64,000 nt of DNA from Trochalopteron elliotii (taxonomy: Eukaryota; Chordata; Aves; Passeriformes; Leiothrichidae), in the NCBI GenBank assembly GCA_024734555.1, contig JANPWX010000118.1, positions 416,117-480,116 on the forward strand, read 5' to 3'. Position numbers and translations under genes: made by a program. Positions 52,213 through 62,159 of this stretch are shown here, one piece after another. The number at the start of each line of letters is the position of its first letter. Position 1 is the stretch's first letter. Under the pieces are notes generated by a model that did no database searches, had not been told where the DNA came from, and was given only the letters and a program-made list of their open reading frames with translations.

Positions 52213-55200
52213 CTGCAAAAGAAACAAACACACGTCACCACACCATGGCCCTGCTGCATCCACTGGGAATACCAGAGCCAGCCTCCTGAGGGAGCCTGCA
52301 ACACCAGGAATGGAGACTCATCGGGGCTTTGGGATGGCAGGGTCCGGGTGGAACTGCATCACAGACAGGATCTAATGACACTTGAAAACTGAAGGTGAGG
52401 ATCAATCTGGTGTGACACAACTCTGATGTTACACAGGAACACTTCTGGCTGAGAGCACAGAAGGTCTTCAGCCCTGAGGCCTCCCTGACACAGTTTGGAA
52501 AGGAAAGAAAAGGAAGGAAAATCAACAAATTCAAACAAAAGTCAGGAAGAGCATCAGTGACTAATAAGGAATCACAAAGGACAACAGGCAGTTGACCAAA
52601 TTTCCAGGAAAGAGAACACAGCAGTGACCTTTCCTCTTCACTGGCCACTGAGCTTGTTTGTGTCAGCCCATCTCAACTCTCATGTTCTGTGAAGTCTCTT
52701 GGGATTCTCCCCCAAATCTTTCAGGGCCAAATCTTTAGCACCCCTGGTCTAAACTCTTGGGTTTGATGGCCTCTAATAAAACCAGCAAAATAAGCAAGTG
52801 TTGTAACAAACTTACACTTTGCATAATTGTTTTCAATTATGCAAATTAATTCTTATATGGCATTTGCCCAGTACCAGAAAGAAGGAATAAATGAAAAGCA
52901 GGAAATTGCAAAGTCTCTTACAGAGAGAAACTTCTCTGGTTGCATTTGGGGAAATCAAGATGACAAAGACTCCAGAAAAATCTCAATAAAGCATGAAATT
53001 AAACATGCATTTAAAATGAACGTAGGAAAACTAAAGAATTTGAAAATTCTTTAACTGTTCTCCATATGACTTTTAAAAGGATCTTCCAGAACACAGGCCA
53101 GGTGTACTGCAGCTGAGGCAGCATGCAGGGAGCTGAGCTTAGTGCCAGCAGGATGAGAGCTCAGGCTTTCTGCAAAGTTCCCAGGTTTCAAAGGGCCCAG
53201 AGAATTTGGAAGACAGAACCTTTCAAGGACAAGCTTCATGGACAAGCTCCATTTGGAAGGCTTGAAGGAGTTAATGTTGAAGTATCAGAGTCAGGAAATC
53301 GATTCTCTCAGTATTTTTCTTCCTGCAAATCTTCACAGAATCCCAGAATGGTTTGGAATGGAAAAGACTTTAAGGAAGATCTCATTCCACCCTCCTGCCA
53401 TGGGCAGGGATGTCCTCCATTTGACCAGGCTGTTCCAAGGCCTGTCCAACCTGGCCTTGGACATTTCCAGGGATGGGGCAGCCACAACTTCTCTGGGCAC
53501 CCTGTGCCAGGGCCTCCTCACAGGGAAGAATTTCGTCCCAATATCTCATCTAACTGTGCCCTTTATCACTGTGAAGCCATTCTTTCTTGTCCTGTCACTG
53601 CAGGCCCTTGTCCCCAGGCCCTCTCCAGCTCTTTGGAGCCCCTTCAGACACTGGAAGGGGCTCTGATGTCACCCCAGGGCCTTCTCTTCTCCCTGTTGAA
53701 CACCCCAGCTCTCTCAGGCTGTTCCAGAGGAGGAGGGCTCCAGCCCTTGGAGCATTTATTTCCTAATGAGAAGAAGCAATGGCTTGGTAAGAGAGTGGAC
53801 ACAGAACAGAAATGAAAAAGTCACAGCCTCTGAAAATAAAACCACAGCTCACAATGCCAAAGCAGAAACAAAACTCTGCAAAGAAACTGCAGATTTTACC
53901 TGAGAGCAGCCTCCTGAGCAGGGCTGCAGTTTTCTTTAGAAACCATGTTTGAAATGATTAAATTGCCAGACACATTGGATCCTTCACTTCTGTCAGGGAG
54001 AGCTCAAGCTGGGGATGTGAACTTTGATTTGTCAGGAGCTGGATGGGGACAGCTGCAGATGCAAAGAACCTGTCACACTGGCTGTGGACAGATCTGAACC
54101 AGTGACCTGGAGGTGAGACCACTTCCTGCAGCTAACCCTCCAACATACTGCCTTCATGAACATGGATTCCTCAGCTTCTTGGGCAGTGACAATCCATCAA
54201 ACAGACAAGATCTCAAAAAAGCACAGCACTGTGGACCTCAGCAAACCTTCTCAGGTTGCCAGAAGGCTCCCAAGTTAATGATATTGCAAACCCAAGGACA
54301 GCAATTACATCAGTAAAGTGAACAGCACCCCTGTGTTTCACTTACATGCAGCACTGATAGAGAGGAGCCAAGATGCTTCTTTCATCCAGGGCAGGGTTTC
54401 CAAAGCTGAAAAGCAAAATTAAAACCAAGTGAATCAGCTGAACTCCTAAGGTTGTTCTCAACCTAAAGAGCTTTGTAAAGAATTCAGAGAAATCAATACT
54501 AGGCAATTTCATGCTCCAAGAGATCAAATCATTTAAATTAAAATATAAACAGGCCATGACCAGTCACAGATGTAACTCTCATCAGCATCAGCTAAGCAGG
54601 TAAACAGAACCAGCACCAGCACACCCAGTTCTTTATCAGACCAAGGCACCTTAGAAAGGCATTTCAGAGGAGTTTAGAAATGATGCAGGGGTAAGGAACA
54701 ACTGGTATTCTGGGCATGCAGAATGGGAGCTCTGTCTGTCTGACACAGCTGGGCAGGGAAGGAACCAAACAGCAACAACCATTAGAGCAATAGTTCACTA
54801 ACGAGGTGATCAACCTGAGCATTTCAAGCCACAAGGCTTCCATAGTATTACAAGCTTCATCTAAACACATGCTGGATTTATTTTCCATAGTTTCACCTTC
54901 CTCATAACACTGTTCTCAACTAAGAATTTTCCCCTCAATAAAGATAAGTTGCTGTAGGGGCCTGACATTATGCTGCCCAAATGATTCTGTTATTTGTAGC
55001 TTTAAAACTAAATAAGCTCCCAGGGAAGTGGTCATGGCACCAAGGAGCATCTGCCCTCACTCACATGGTTTAGTTTTGGGTAGCTAACTCTCCTGTAAGA
55101 AACAAGGAGTTGGGGTCAATGATCCTTATGGGTCCCTTCCAAATTGAGATCTACCACAGTTCTATGAAAAACTGTCCCCTACCCATTATTTCAAAGGAGC

Positions 55201-58200
55201 TGAATGAAACTGTAAATTTTATTACATGATTAAATAAATCACTTAGATTTTCAAGAAAACAATTTACTGTCAGCCAGAAAAGCCCCACCAGAAATATTTT
55301 CATAATGTTATAGGAACATACCATAGCAAAGGGACTTGATCCTCAAACCCCATATTCACTTTCAGTGACTAATCCATTGCCTTCCTTCCTCCTAGTACAT
55401 GGTCAATGAGTAACAGAAAGAGCATTTTTGCCAAATTCACCTAAAGCAGCAGTAATTAAGCAGTCCCAAGGTGGAATGCACCCTCCTGTCATACTGGAGT
55501 GCTACTGAACAGGCTGAGGACAAGGAAGGATGGATGGAAAGATGGAAGGAAGGATGGAACCCACTACACAGAAGATAAATGGGGGAAAAAAGGTAACTCC
55601 AAGCCTTCCAAGGATCTCCAAGGTCTCAAGTGCTTTCTGCACTTGATGTGCAAAGCCTGAGAAGAGCCTGCCACAGAAACTGCTGGTCCTTCACAGAAAG
55701 GAAACTCACTGCACTGCACAAGGGAGTGCCCACCAAAAAAATAAATAATCCTGAATTGCTGGACTAAATTATGAGCAAGGCAAGTAGATGATCTTTATGC
55801 TTTTAAGAAAAATTAATCAAATTGTTATGATTTAAACACAGCTGTGTCTTCGGTATGATTTTTTGTCATGACAGGTAAAAGAATTATAAAAGAAAGGCCT
55901 CATGAAATCAGGTCTGCTCTGCTAAATTGCCAAAGTTAGCCTGTCACTTCTTCTAAGTAATCTGCAGGTTCCCATGTGAAAACAATCTTGGTATGAAAAC
56001 TCGTTAGCATAACAACCTGTTCCTGGGTTGAAAAACAAATGCACCTGCAATAACAAAGGATTTGTCCCATGAGAATCAGTAAAGAAAACATGTAAACAAT
56101 CCAAGAACAGAGAGATTTGATCCAGTAGAATACTTTTTACTAACAGAATAACTAGCAAGAAAGCTACTAACCAGCTAAGGCTGCACACGAAGTCTGTAAA
56201 AACTGTTTAAAATGAGTTGTAAAAATAAAGAATTAGCTTTTCCTGCATGAAGATAATGGAGTCTTGACTAACTTATTACAATAATTTTTAACCTAAACCA
56301 TAGTGGACAACATACTAAACTATAGCAAAGACTCACATTCTAAACACATTTTTAAAACATTTCTGTCTGGGTAAGAGTCAGTGTCCACATTTAGAACATC
56401 ATCATATTTTGCTTTCGGTATCACTTCCACCTCCATTTTAAACTTTTAACCTTTCAAGGCCAGAGCAGGCATATCCAGAAGGCAGGGAATGCCAAGTTAT
56501 TCAGAAACAAATTTTAGCAAGATTTGCTTTTATCACAGCACTCACTTATACTGACTGGTGAGAAATAAAAAAGTCTACGTTTTCCATCTGCCATTAATTA
56601 AAAGCCTAAAAGGGAAGGCCTTTTCTGGGGATAGGAGGAGAGAACTGAGCCTTTGAAAGTTGCTTTGGGAAATACTGTGTTAACTGGGGACTTTCTGTAG
56701 CTTTGAGCAAGACTTTGCCAAGACAGAAGAGTATCTAGAGCACAGAGTAGAATCACAGAGTCCTAGAATGGTTTGGAAGAGTTGGGTTAAAGCTCATCTT
56801 GTTCCACCCCTCTGTCATGGGCAGGGACACCTTCCACTAGATCAGGGTGTTCCAAGCCCCCGTCCAAGCTGGCCTTGGACACTTGCAGGGATCCAGGGGC
56901 AGCCACAGCTTCTCTGGGCACCCTGTGCCAGGGCCTCCCCACCCTCAGAGGGAAGGATTTCTTCCTAACATCTGACCTAAACCCACTTTCTTTCAGTTTG
57001 AATCCATTCCCCCTTGTCCTGTCAGCAGCACAGCCTCCGAAGGACCCTAAGATTCGGCGAGCAATTCCTGCTAGAAAGGAAAGACTATTACAAAAGCGAG
57101 AGAGCGCAAACAGAGAGAGAGCAGATAACGAGTGAGCACTGAGCAGCCCCAGAGGAGTGTCCCCAGGCTCACCTTTTGGCATTGTCCAGCAGGATGAGCA
57201 TGCTGGCCCCCTCATCATCCTGGAAGCTCTCGTAGTGGTGGCGGTCGGCGTTGCCGATCAGGTAGTCGAAGACGGCCGTGTCGATGATGTCCAGCAGCCG
57301 CGGGCCCGAGTCGTACGGGGACGTTTTCTTCACGGCCTCGCAGTAGCTCTCGTCGTACTCCCACCTGCAGCCACACAGGAACCAAGGGCACCTCAGGGAA
57401 CCAGCACTGCACAGCAGCAGTGTGGCCCTGATTCTTCAACCTTCTCATTTCCTTTACTCATTTCTACTGGAGTTTCTCACGCATTTAACACAGACAAAGT
57501 AGATTGTTTTCTTATTCCTCTTTGTGATGGGCTGCTGGTTTAACCACTGGGGTCAGAGGGGTGTTCCTCCCATCCCCCAATCCTTGACCAAATCTCAAAA
57601 ACTATATAAGCTGAAATTCCCAAAATAAAGGGTTCTTTCCTCGCTCTCAACGTGACGAGTGAGTGTCGCTCTTTTGTGTTGCACAGTGTGACACAGCAGC
57701 AGTTACAGCTGCCCTCAGTCACCTTCCAGTGCACCTAGAAAGGGGAGCAGCCCAGGCTAGATGAAGAAGGAAGAGCTTGACAGCAGTTTCCTGAGAAGAG
57801 TGAAACCCTGCATTAACATCCCAGCCTATGGAGAAAGCTGTAGTTCTGGTTCAAAGACACACAAAGATCATCTTCCTGTAGAAAACAAAGTCAGAGTTTG
57901 CTTCCTCACAATTCCACAGTGGCTAGGCTATGTGTTCTAGGGTGACTTTATGGTGCTTGTATCCCCAGCTGTCTGTTCTGTTTATGTTGGATATTGTGCC
58001 TTTAAGACTGGTTCTGAGAGTGAAGCAGGGAGAAGGAGAAGAGGGGAGTTTGTTTTGAGAAACAGCACCCCTCTTACACATTCCAGCTCCTGGAAGGTGT
58101 TTGTTTGAAGGACAGAGAGACAGCGGGACAGAGGTCTCCTGTGCTTTTAACTAGTTTTTAGCTAGCTAAGGCAGAGAAACTCCATGGACTGTTTTTTTTT

Positions 58201-61200
58201 TCTTTTTCCTGGCACTGTTTAAACCTGCTCTGGACTGCAAACCCAGAGGAGCACTGGGAGCTCACACCTGCAGCCCACTGGGGCCCAGGATGGCATTCCC
58301 CAGCATCAGAGGGACTGGGACTGATAAGAGACTCAGTGAGCTGAGCTACACCCATGGCAAGAACTTTTTCAATTTGCCATCTCACTTCAGAATGAGAGGT
58401 TTTATTGTTTCATATTATTCATACTTTATGCTTGTGGGCATTTTGATTGTTAAATAAATAGCTTTTTCCACTTTTCTCTAAGGAGATTTTTTTTCCTGGA
58501 CCAATTTGGGGGAAGGGGCCGTTTGGGTTTGCTCTCCAGAGGAACCCCATTTGGAGGTTTCCTCCCAAATTTGCCCTAAACCAGGACACTATCTTATGGG
58601 AAGATTACTGCCATGCCTTGCCTCCCTCAGCTTCCCAAGGAACACTTCAGTACTGTGTCTATCTCCATTTCCATCTGGCTTTCCAGCCATCCTCTTCCTT
58701 TTTTTCTTTTTAATGCAAATATCCTCATGTGGTTAGTAAGGGACCCCTCTGCTTCAGGAGAAGGGCTTCACAGTGCTCATTCTTCCCTCACAGCTGTCTC
58801 TTTCCTCCCCTCTTCCTTTGCAGAGTATCTCACCTTCTCCATGGACAAGATTTCAAGCTTCCCTCTTATCTCCTTCTCCTTCTACACATGATCTTGTAAC
58901 CTGGATGTCACGTCTCAATTCTCCAAAGCAAGGATTTTAAATTTTCTCATTTTCTTCTGTACTGCTTTCAAAGCTATTCAACACCACCACCAAAAGAGCC
59001 AAATCTCTGGTGTATATCCTTTCCATCTGTCAACCTAAATAACAAGGATATCTTCCATGTAAGGACTCAAACAATCCTTCACAAAATAGCAGTTAAATTG
59101 GAAATGCCTTAAACCATCTGTGATTTGGAAACAGAGCTGGAGGAAACACAAGCTGGAGAGACTTGCTTACATGCTCAAAACTCAAGACAGTCATAAAAGT
59201 GGGAAGATCAGAATTTAACTACTACAGCTGCCACATATCCCACTTCATCGTCTAGTGGTCTGGAGGCAGAGGTGCCAATATCCCACCTTTCCTCCAGGTA
59301 TCCAAATCAGAGAGCTTAAAAATTTATCTTCTCAATGCTTCTGATAACAGGTCACACATGTTCCTCAAATGCTGTGACTAAATCCCCCCAGGAAGAGAGA
59401 TCTTTGCAGCAAGGTCCAACCCACAGTCAAGGTGTAGCACAAATCCACACAGCAACAGTCTCAGATCCTCTTCTGCTTGTCGTGGGTACATTTCTTATGC
59501 TGCATCTCACTCTCCCTCAAGTGTTTCACTCTCTCTCATTTTACTTCAGAGCAGTACTTAATCTCCTTGCCACAATTTTTCAGATAAACTATGCTCTTTC
59601 TCCTCATTTTCCATGCAGTCTTTTAAGAGAGACTTTTATCCAACACTCGTTTCTGATCATTTATATTGTATTAGCACAGGCCTTGGAAGGTCAGGGATTT
59701 TATCTATTACACCTCCATTAAAAATTATGTATGCTAATGTGCTTGTGTGAATTATATTCAAAAGGTCAACTCAGAAGAGCAGCTAGAGCAGGGAAAAATT
59801 CTTACAGAGTTATTTTTCCACAATTACCAGGCACAGAAAAAGGAGAGCATGACACCAAGAATGTTTAATTCTGATCTCTCAAAGTGAAATGTGCAGCATG
59901 ACAAGGGGAAAAACACCAGAACCTCGTAACCTCATCTGCAGGAGGCAAGTGTGAGTTTAAATACACCAAATATCAAATCAGCACAGGAATCAAGGTAAAC
60001 CCCTGTGTAAGCAAGCAGGGTGTGATGAAAAGGAGCCTCTCAGTAGGAGGAACACCTCCAAAAAATTCATTCTGTTCATTACTGCAATGTACCATACACT
60101 GAGCACAGCTGATTTTGACCTGCTGGAAAAGAGAAAACATCTGCTCACAATTCAATCTGTGCATTTTATACTCTAAAACAATTCAACAGAGACTTTGGAT
60201 GAGATTCTTTCTGAGAACAATCACATCACTGGAAATCAAGGGATACTTCAGATCAAAGACTCAAAATCTCTTCTAATCACTTTCAAGCTCAAGACAGATC
60301 TGGAAAAATGCACTAAGCTCAAACCCATTTGTTCTGGTCATGGCAAAAACATCCCCACCTCAGGACCTCAGATGTGTTACATCTATTGTAGAATGCTGCT
60401 TAAAGAGGGAGAAATGTGGGATTTTGCATTCTTTCCATGCTGAGCATGGTCACCAAATACTGATGGCATTCAAGGCAAAGGATTTTGCAGGATGTGTTGA
60501 TTTGGCACAGCCTGATGTTTTGGTAACAGGGGAAGGCCACAGTGGGGGGCTTCTGTGAGAAGCTGCTGGAAGCTTCCACCATGTCTGACAGAGCCAATCT
60601 CTGATGGTTGGCAGCAGAAGCATGATGAGCAATTTCCCCAAAACAAAACCTGGACGAGATCAACCTCTTGGTGCTGTGGGATCTTGCAGGAATCTTTGAA
60701 TTGGTGGGAGTTGACAATGGTACCTACAAGCAGCAGTTTTTCTTCTAGTTAGAGGAGGAGGTGAGGACATGTGAGGGAGAACAATATGGGAGCACCAAGG
60801 GCAAAGTGGAAAAGAAAGAAGGGGAGGAGGTGCTCCAGGTATTGGAGCTGAGATTCCTCTGCAGGCTGTGGTGAGGACTATGGTGAAACAAACTGTCCCC
60901 TTGGAATGCATGAAGTCCATGGGGAATGCAGAGAGCCACACACAGCCCGTGGGAAAGGGGGTCATGCTGGAGCAGGGGGATGTTAGAGAAAGCTGTGATC
61001 CACTGGGAGACCCAAACAGAGAGAGAGAGAGAGAGGGCCCCTCCTTCCAGAAACAGAGAGAGGGCCCTTGCTTCCAGACTACAGCAGTCTATCCTTAAAA
61101 GACTGCACCCTGTGGACAAATGACCCATGCCACAACAATTTTGGGACTGTTTGCCCACGGGAGGGACCCCACAGCATAGCAGAGGAAAGACTCCTCTCCC

Positions 61201-62159
61201 TGAGCAAATGGAACAAGATCTCAAGTGATGAACTGACCAAGACCCTCATGCCTTGTCTCCCTGTGCTGTCAATGGGAAGGAGAGAGGGGCTGTGGGGAAA
61301 AAAAGGTGTTTTAAAGGCATAATTTACTTCTCATTGTCCTCCTCTGACTCTGTTAATAATAAATTTACTTTATACCTTTAAATTTGGACGTGTTTTGCCC
61401 TTAGAGTGTTTTTTTTTTCTCCCAGTCCTTATCTCAACTCATGAGCCCTTCATTAATTTTTCCCTCTTCTCTGTCCAACTGTAACAGAAGAGGGTGAGCA
61501 AATGACTTTTGTGATTGCCTGGCATTTGGCCAGTGTCAAACCATGACACAGGGCCTAACTTAAGTTAAACCGGTTGGACAACTCTGAAAACACACTACAG
61601 GGATCATGAAATTAGGTATGGCACAGTGCTACCACATTTCAGGGGCCACAGCATCAACAGAAGGTCCAGTGGGACAAGAGAAGAGTCCCACAGAAGATCT
61701 TCAGAGCCTGAAGTAATTGCTCTGTGGAGTTCTGTTCCAGTCAAGATACAGGAAAAGGACAGTCCTTAGTATTGTGGAAAAAAATTAAGAATTTTTTTTT
61801 CTTCTTCTTCATTTTACTTTGAATTTTATTCTGCACTTCTTGGCTTCTACTGTTGTGCTAAGAAAGCTGTCGACACAACGGCAGGTTTTGAAAGCCCTTA
61901 GAGCTTTTTAATTAACCACCGTGTTTGCAAGGGTGATTTCAGTGCAAATGATCATTTTTGGAGCATAACTCTGCCATGCTCTCCTACCTGGCCAGTTTGC
62001 CCTCCCGGTACGTCCTGCCCCAGGGGTGCCGGTGCTTCTGGAGGGGCCAAACGTCCGGCAGCCACAGGGTCACCGAGCCCTCCATCATGTCCCCCTCTGC
62101 ACAGGCTGGCTCTGTCTCCCGACAGTAGTAGCACTTCCCATAGAAGCAAGTGTTATTGC
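51981..62159 (-). CDS. FAM20B: FAM20B glycosaminoglycan xylosylkinase, last four exons (5' part outside window)
   Basis: FAM20B is a Golgi type II membrane kinase. It phosphorylates the 2-hydroxyl of xylose in the glycosaminoglycan linker and so promotes proteoglycan chain formation. Minus-strand exons 61988-62159, 57173-57364, 54346-54405 and 51981-52212 join in frame to give 218 residues plus stop, roughly the C-terminal half of the about 409-residue family protein. Visible features are the Cys-rich [20 protein letters not shown], the catalytic segment [13 protein letters not shown] with the kinase Asp, and the metal-binding [17 protein letters not shown]. After these come the C-terminal helices [20 protein letters not shown] and the end [21 protein letters not shown]. 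The pattern matches FAM20B rather than the secreted kinase FAM20C. The N-terminal anchor and the first half of the kinase lie beyond 64000. Confidence 0.95.
52213..54345 (-). other. FAM20B intron before the terminal exon
   Basis: GT/AG intron on the minus strand. Apart from a CR1 element at 53336-53755 it shows nothing recognisable. Confidence 0.85.
53336..53755 (-). mobile_element. CR1 LINE 3' fragment (about 420 bp)
   Basis: The + strand reads AGAATCCCAGAATGGTTTGG, GCCATGGGCAGGGATGTCCT, GATGGGGCAGCCACAACTTC and later TTCTCCCTGTTGAACACCCC. This is the reverse complement of a CR1 3' region, so the element has the same strand as FAM20B. It is the longest CR1 piece in the window. Confidence 0.92.
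54346..54405 (-). CDS. FAM20B: FAM20B 60 nt exon
   Basis: Short exon between CTTTTCAG and TGCTGCAT/GTAAG encoding [19 protein letters not shown], with split Ser and Ile codons shared with its neighbours. Both splice sites match consensus. Confidence 0.94.
55103..55168 (+). mobile_element. CR1 LINE 3' tail fragment
   Basis: TTGGGGTCAATGATCCTTAT, GGGTCCCTTCCAAATTGAGA and TTCTATGA match the 3' end of CR1 in + orientation. Only about 65 bp is recognisable. Confidence 0.8.
55527..55560. repeat. GGAT/GGAA-rich short repeat
   Basis: Irregular GGAAGGATGGATGGAAAG tetranucleotide sequence, a decayed microsatellite. Confidence 0.8.
56749..57024 (-). mobile_element. CR1 LINE 3' fragment
   Basis: The + strand reads AGAATCACAGAGTCCTAGAA, TGTCATGGGCAGGGACACCT, GCAGCCACAGCTTCTCTGGG and CCATTCCCCCTTGTCCTGTC, the reverse complement of a CR1 3' end. 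The normal CR1 sequence stops abruptly at about 57024, less than 150 bp from the FAM20B catalytic exon donor. Confidence 0.92.
57173..57364 (-). CDS. FAM20B: FAM20B catalytic exon
   Basis: This 192 nt exon between TGGCTGCAG and AAAAG/GTGAG encodes [20 protein letters not shown] and [20 protein letters not shown], then [19 protein letters not shown]. It holds both the catalytic Asp (NADRHH) and the DFG-equivalent Asp (LLDNAK). Confidence 0.96.
57523..57693 (+). mobile_element. Probable short solo LTR
   Basis: Starts TGTGATGGGCTGCTGG and has a TATA-like TATATAAG at 57603-57610. An AATAAA lies 14 bp further on at 57624-57629, followed by a C/T-rich U5-like part ending around GTTGCACAGTGTGACA. 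The TG...CA ends and promoter-plus-poly(A) order suggest an endogenous retroviral LTR. I could not identify a clear target-site duplication, so the ends are approximate. Confidence 0.6.
57933..58588 (+). mobile_element. Solo LTR of an endogenous retrovirus (about 656 bp)
   Basis: Begins TGTTCTAGGGTGACTTTATG and ends CCCTAAACCAGGACA, with the usual TG/CA termini. An AATAAA lies at 58453-58458 near the 3' end. The five flanking bases are CTATG on the left and CTATC on the right, a 4 of 5 match to a target-site duplication. No gag, pol or env sequence is attached, so it is a solo LTR left by recombination. Confidence 0.8.
60495..61549 (+). mobile_element. Solo LTR, about 1.05 kb, ERVL-like
   Basis: Begins TGTTGATTTGGCACAGCCTG, continues CTTCTGTGAGAAGCTGCTGG and AGCTTCCACCATGTCTGACA, and ends GGCCAGTGTCAAACCATGACA. 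This resembles a common avian ERVL-type LTR as remembered. The poly(A) signal AATAAA is at 61358-61363. A GA microsatellite sits inside at 61018-61036. No flanking duplication was evident. No retroviral gene is attached. Confidence 0.75.
61018..61036. repeat. (GA)n microsatellite inside the LTR
   Basis: Uninterrupted AGAGAGAGAGAGAG, following a shorter AAACAGAG context that is repeated about 30 bp downstream. Confidence 0.9.
61988..62159 (-). CDS. FAM20B: FAM20B exon with Cys-rich segment
   Basis: This 172 nt exon between CCTTTTAAG and GGCCAG/GTAGG encodes [20 protein letters not shown], then [20 protein letters not shown] and [16 protein letters not shown]. The cysteines form conserved disulfides in FAM20 kinases. 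The first two bases complete a Gly codon from an exon outside the window. Confidence 0.95.

Larger units (their letters stand above)
54406..57172 (-). other. FAM20B intron between the catalytic and 60 nt exons
   Basis: GT/AG intron on the minus strand. It contains two CR1 fragments (55103-55168 and 56749-57024), a GGAT-rich short repeat near 55527-55560 and an unidentified CpG-richer segment at 57025-57140. Confidence 0.85.
57365..61987 (-). other. FAM20B intron holding a cluster of LTRs
   Basis: A 4.6 kb GT/AG intron on the minus strand. About 40 percent is LTR sequence: 57523-57693 (probable), 57933-58588 and 60495-61549, all in + orientation by their AATAAA signals and so antisense to FAM20B. 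No retroviral coding genes accompany them. The 58589-60494 segment between them shows nothing recognisable. Confidence 0.85.

Noticed and set aside
56768..57218. Open frames in both directions, including a basic stretch at 57040-57135
   Set aside because: They translate CR1 repeat sequence and the antisense of a FAM20B exon, so are not independent genes.
59245..59300. tRNA-like A box (TCGTCTAGTGGTCTGG)
   Set aside because: No convincing B box or cloverleaf follows, so it is at most a chance resemblance to a tRNA-Glu start.
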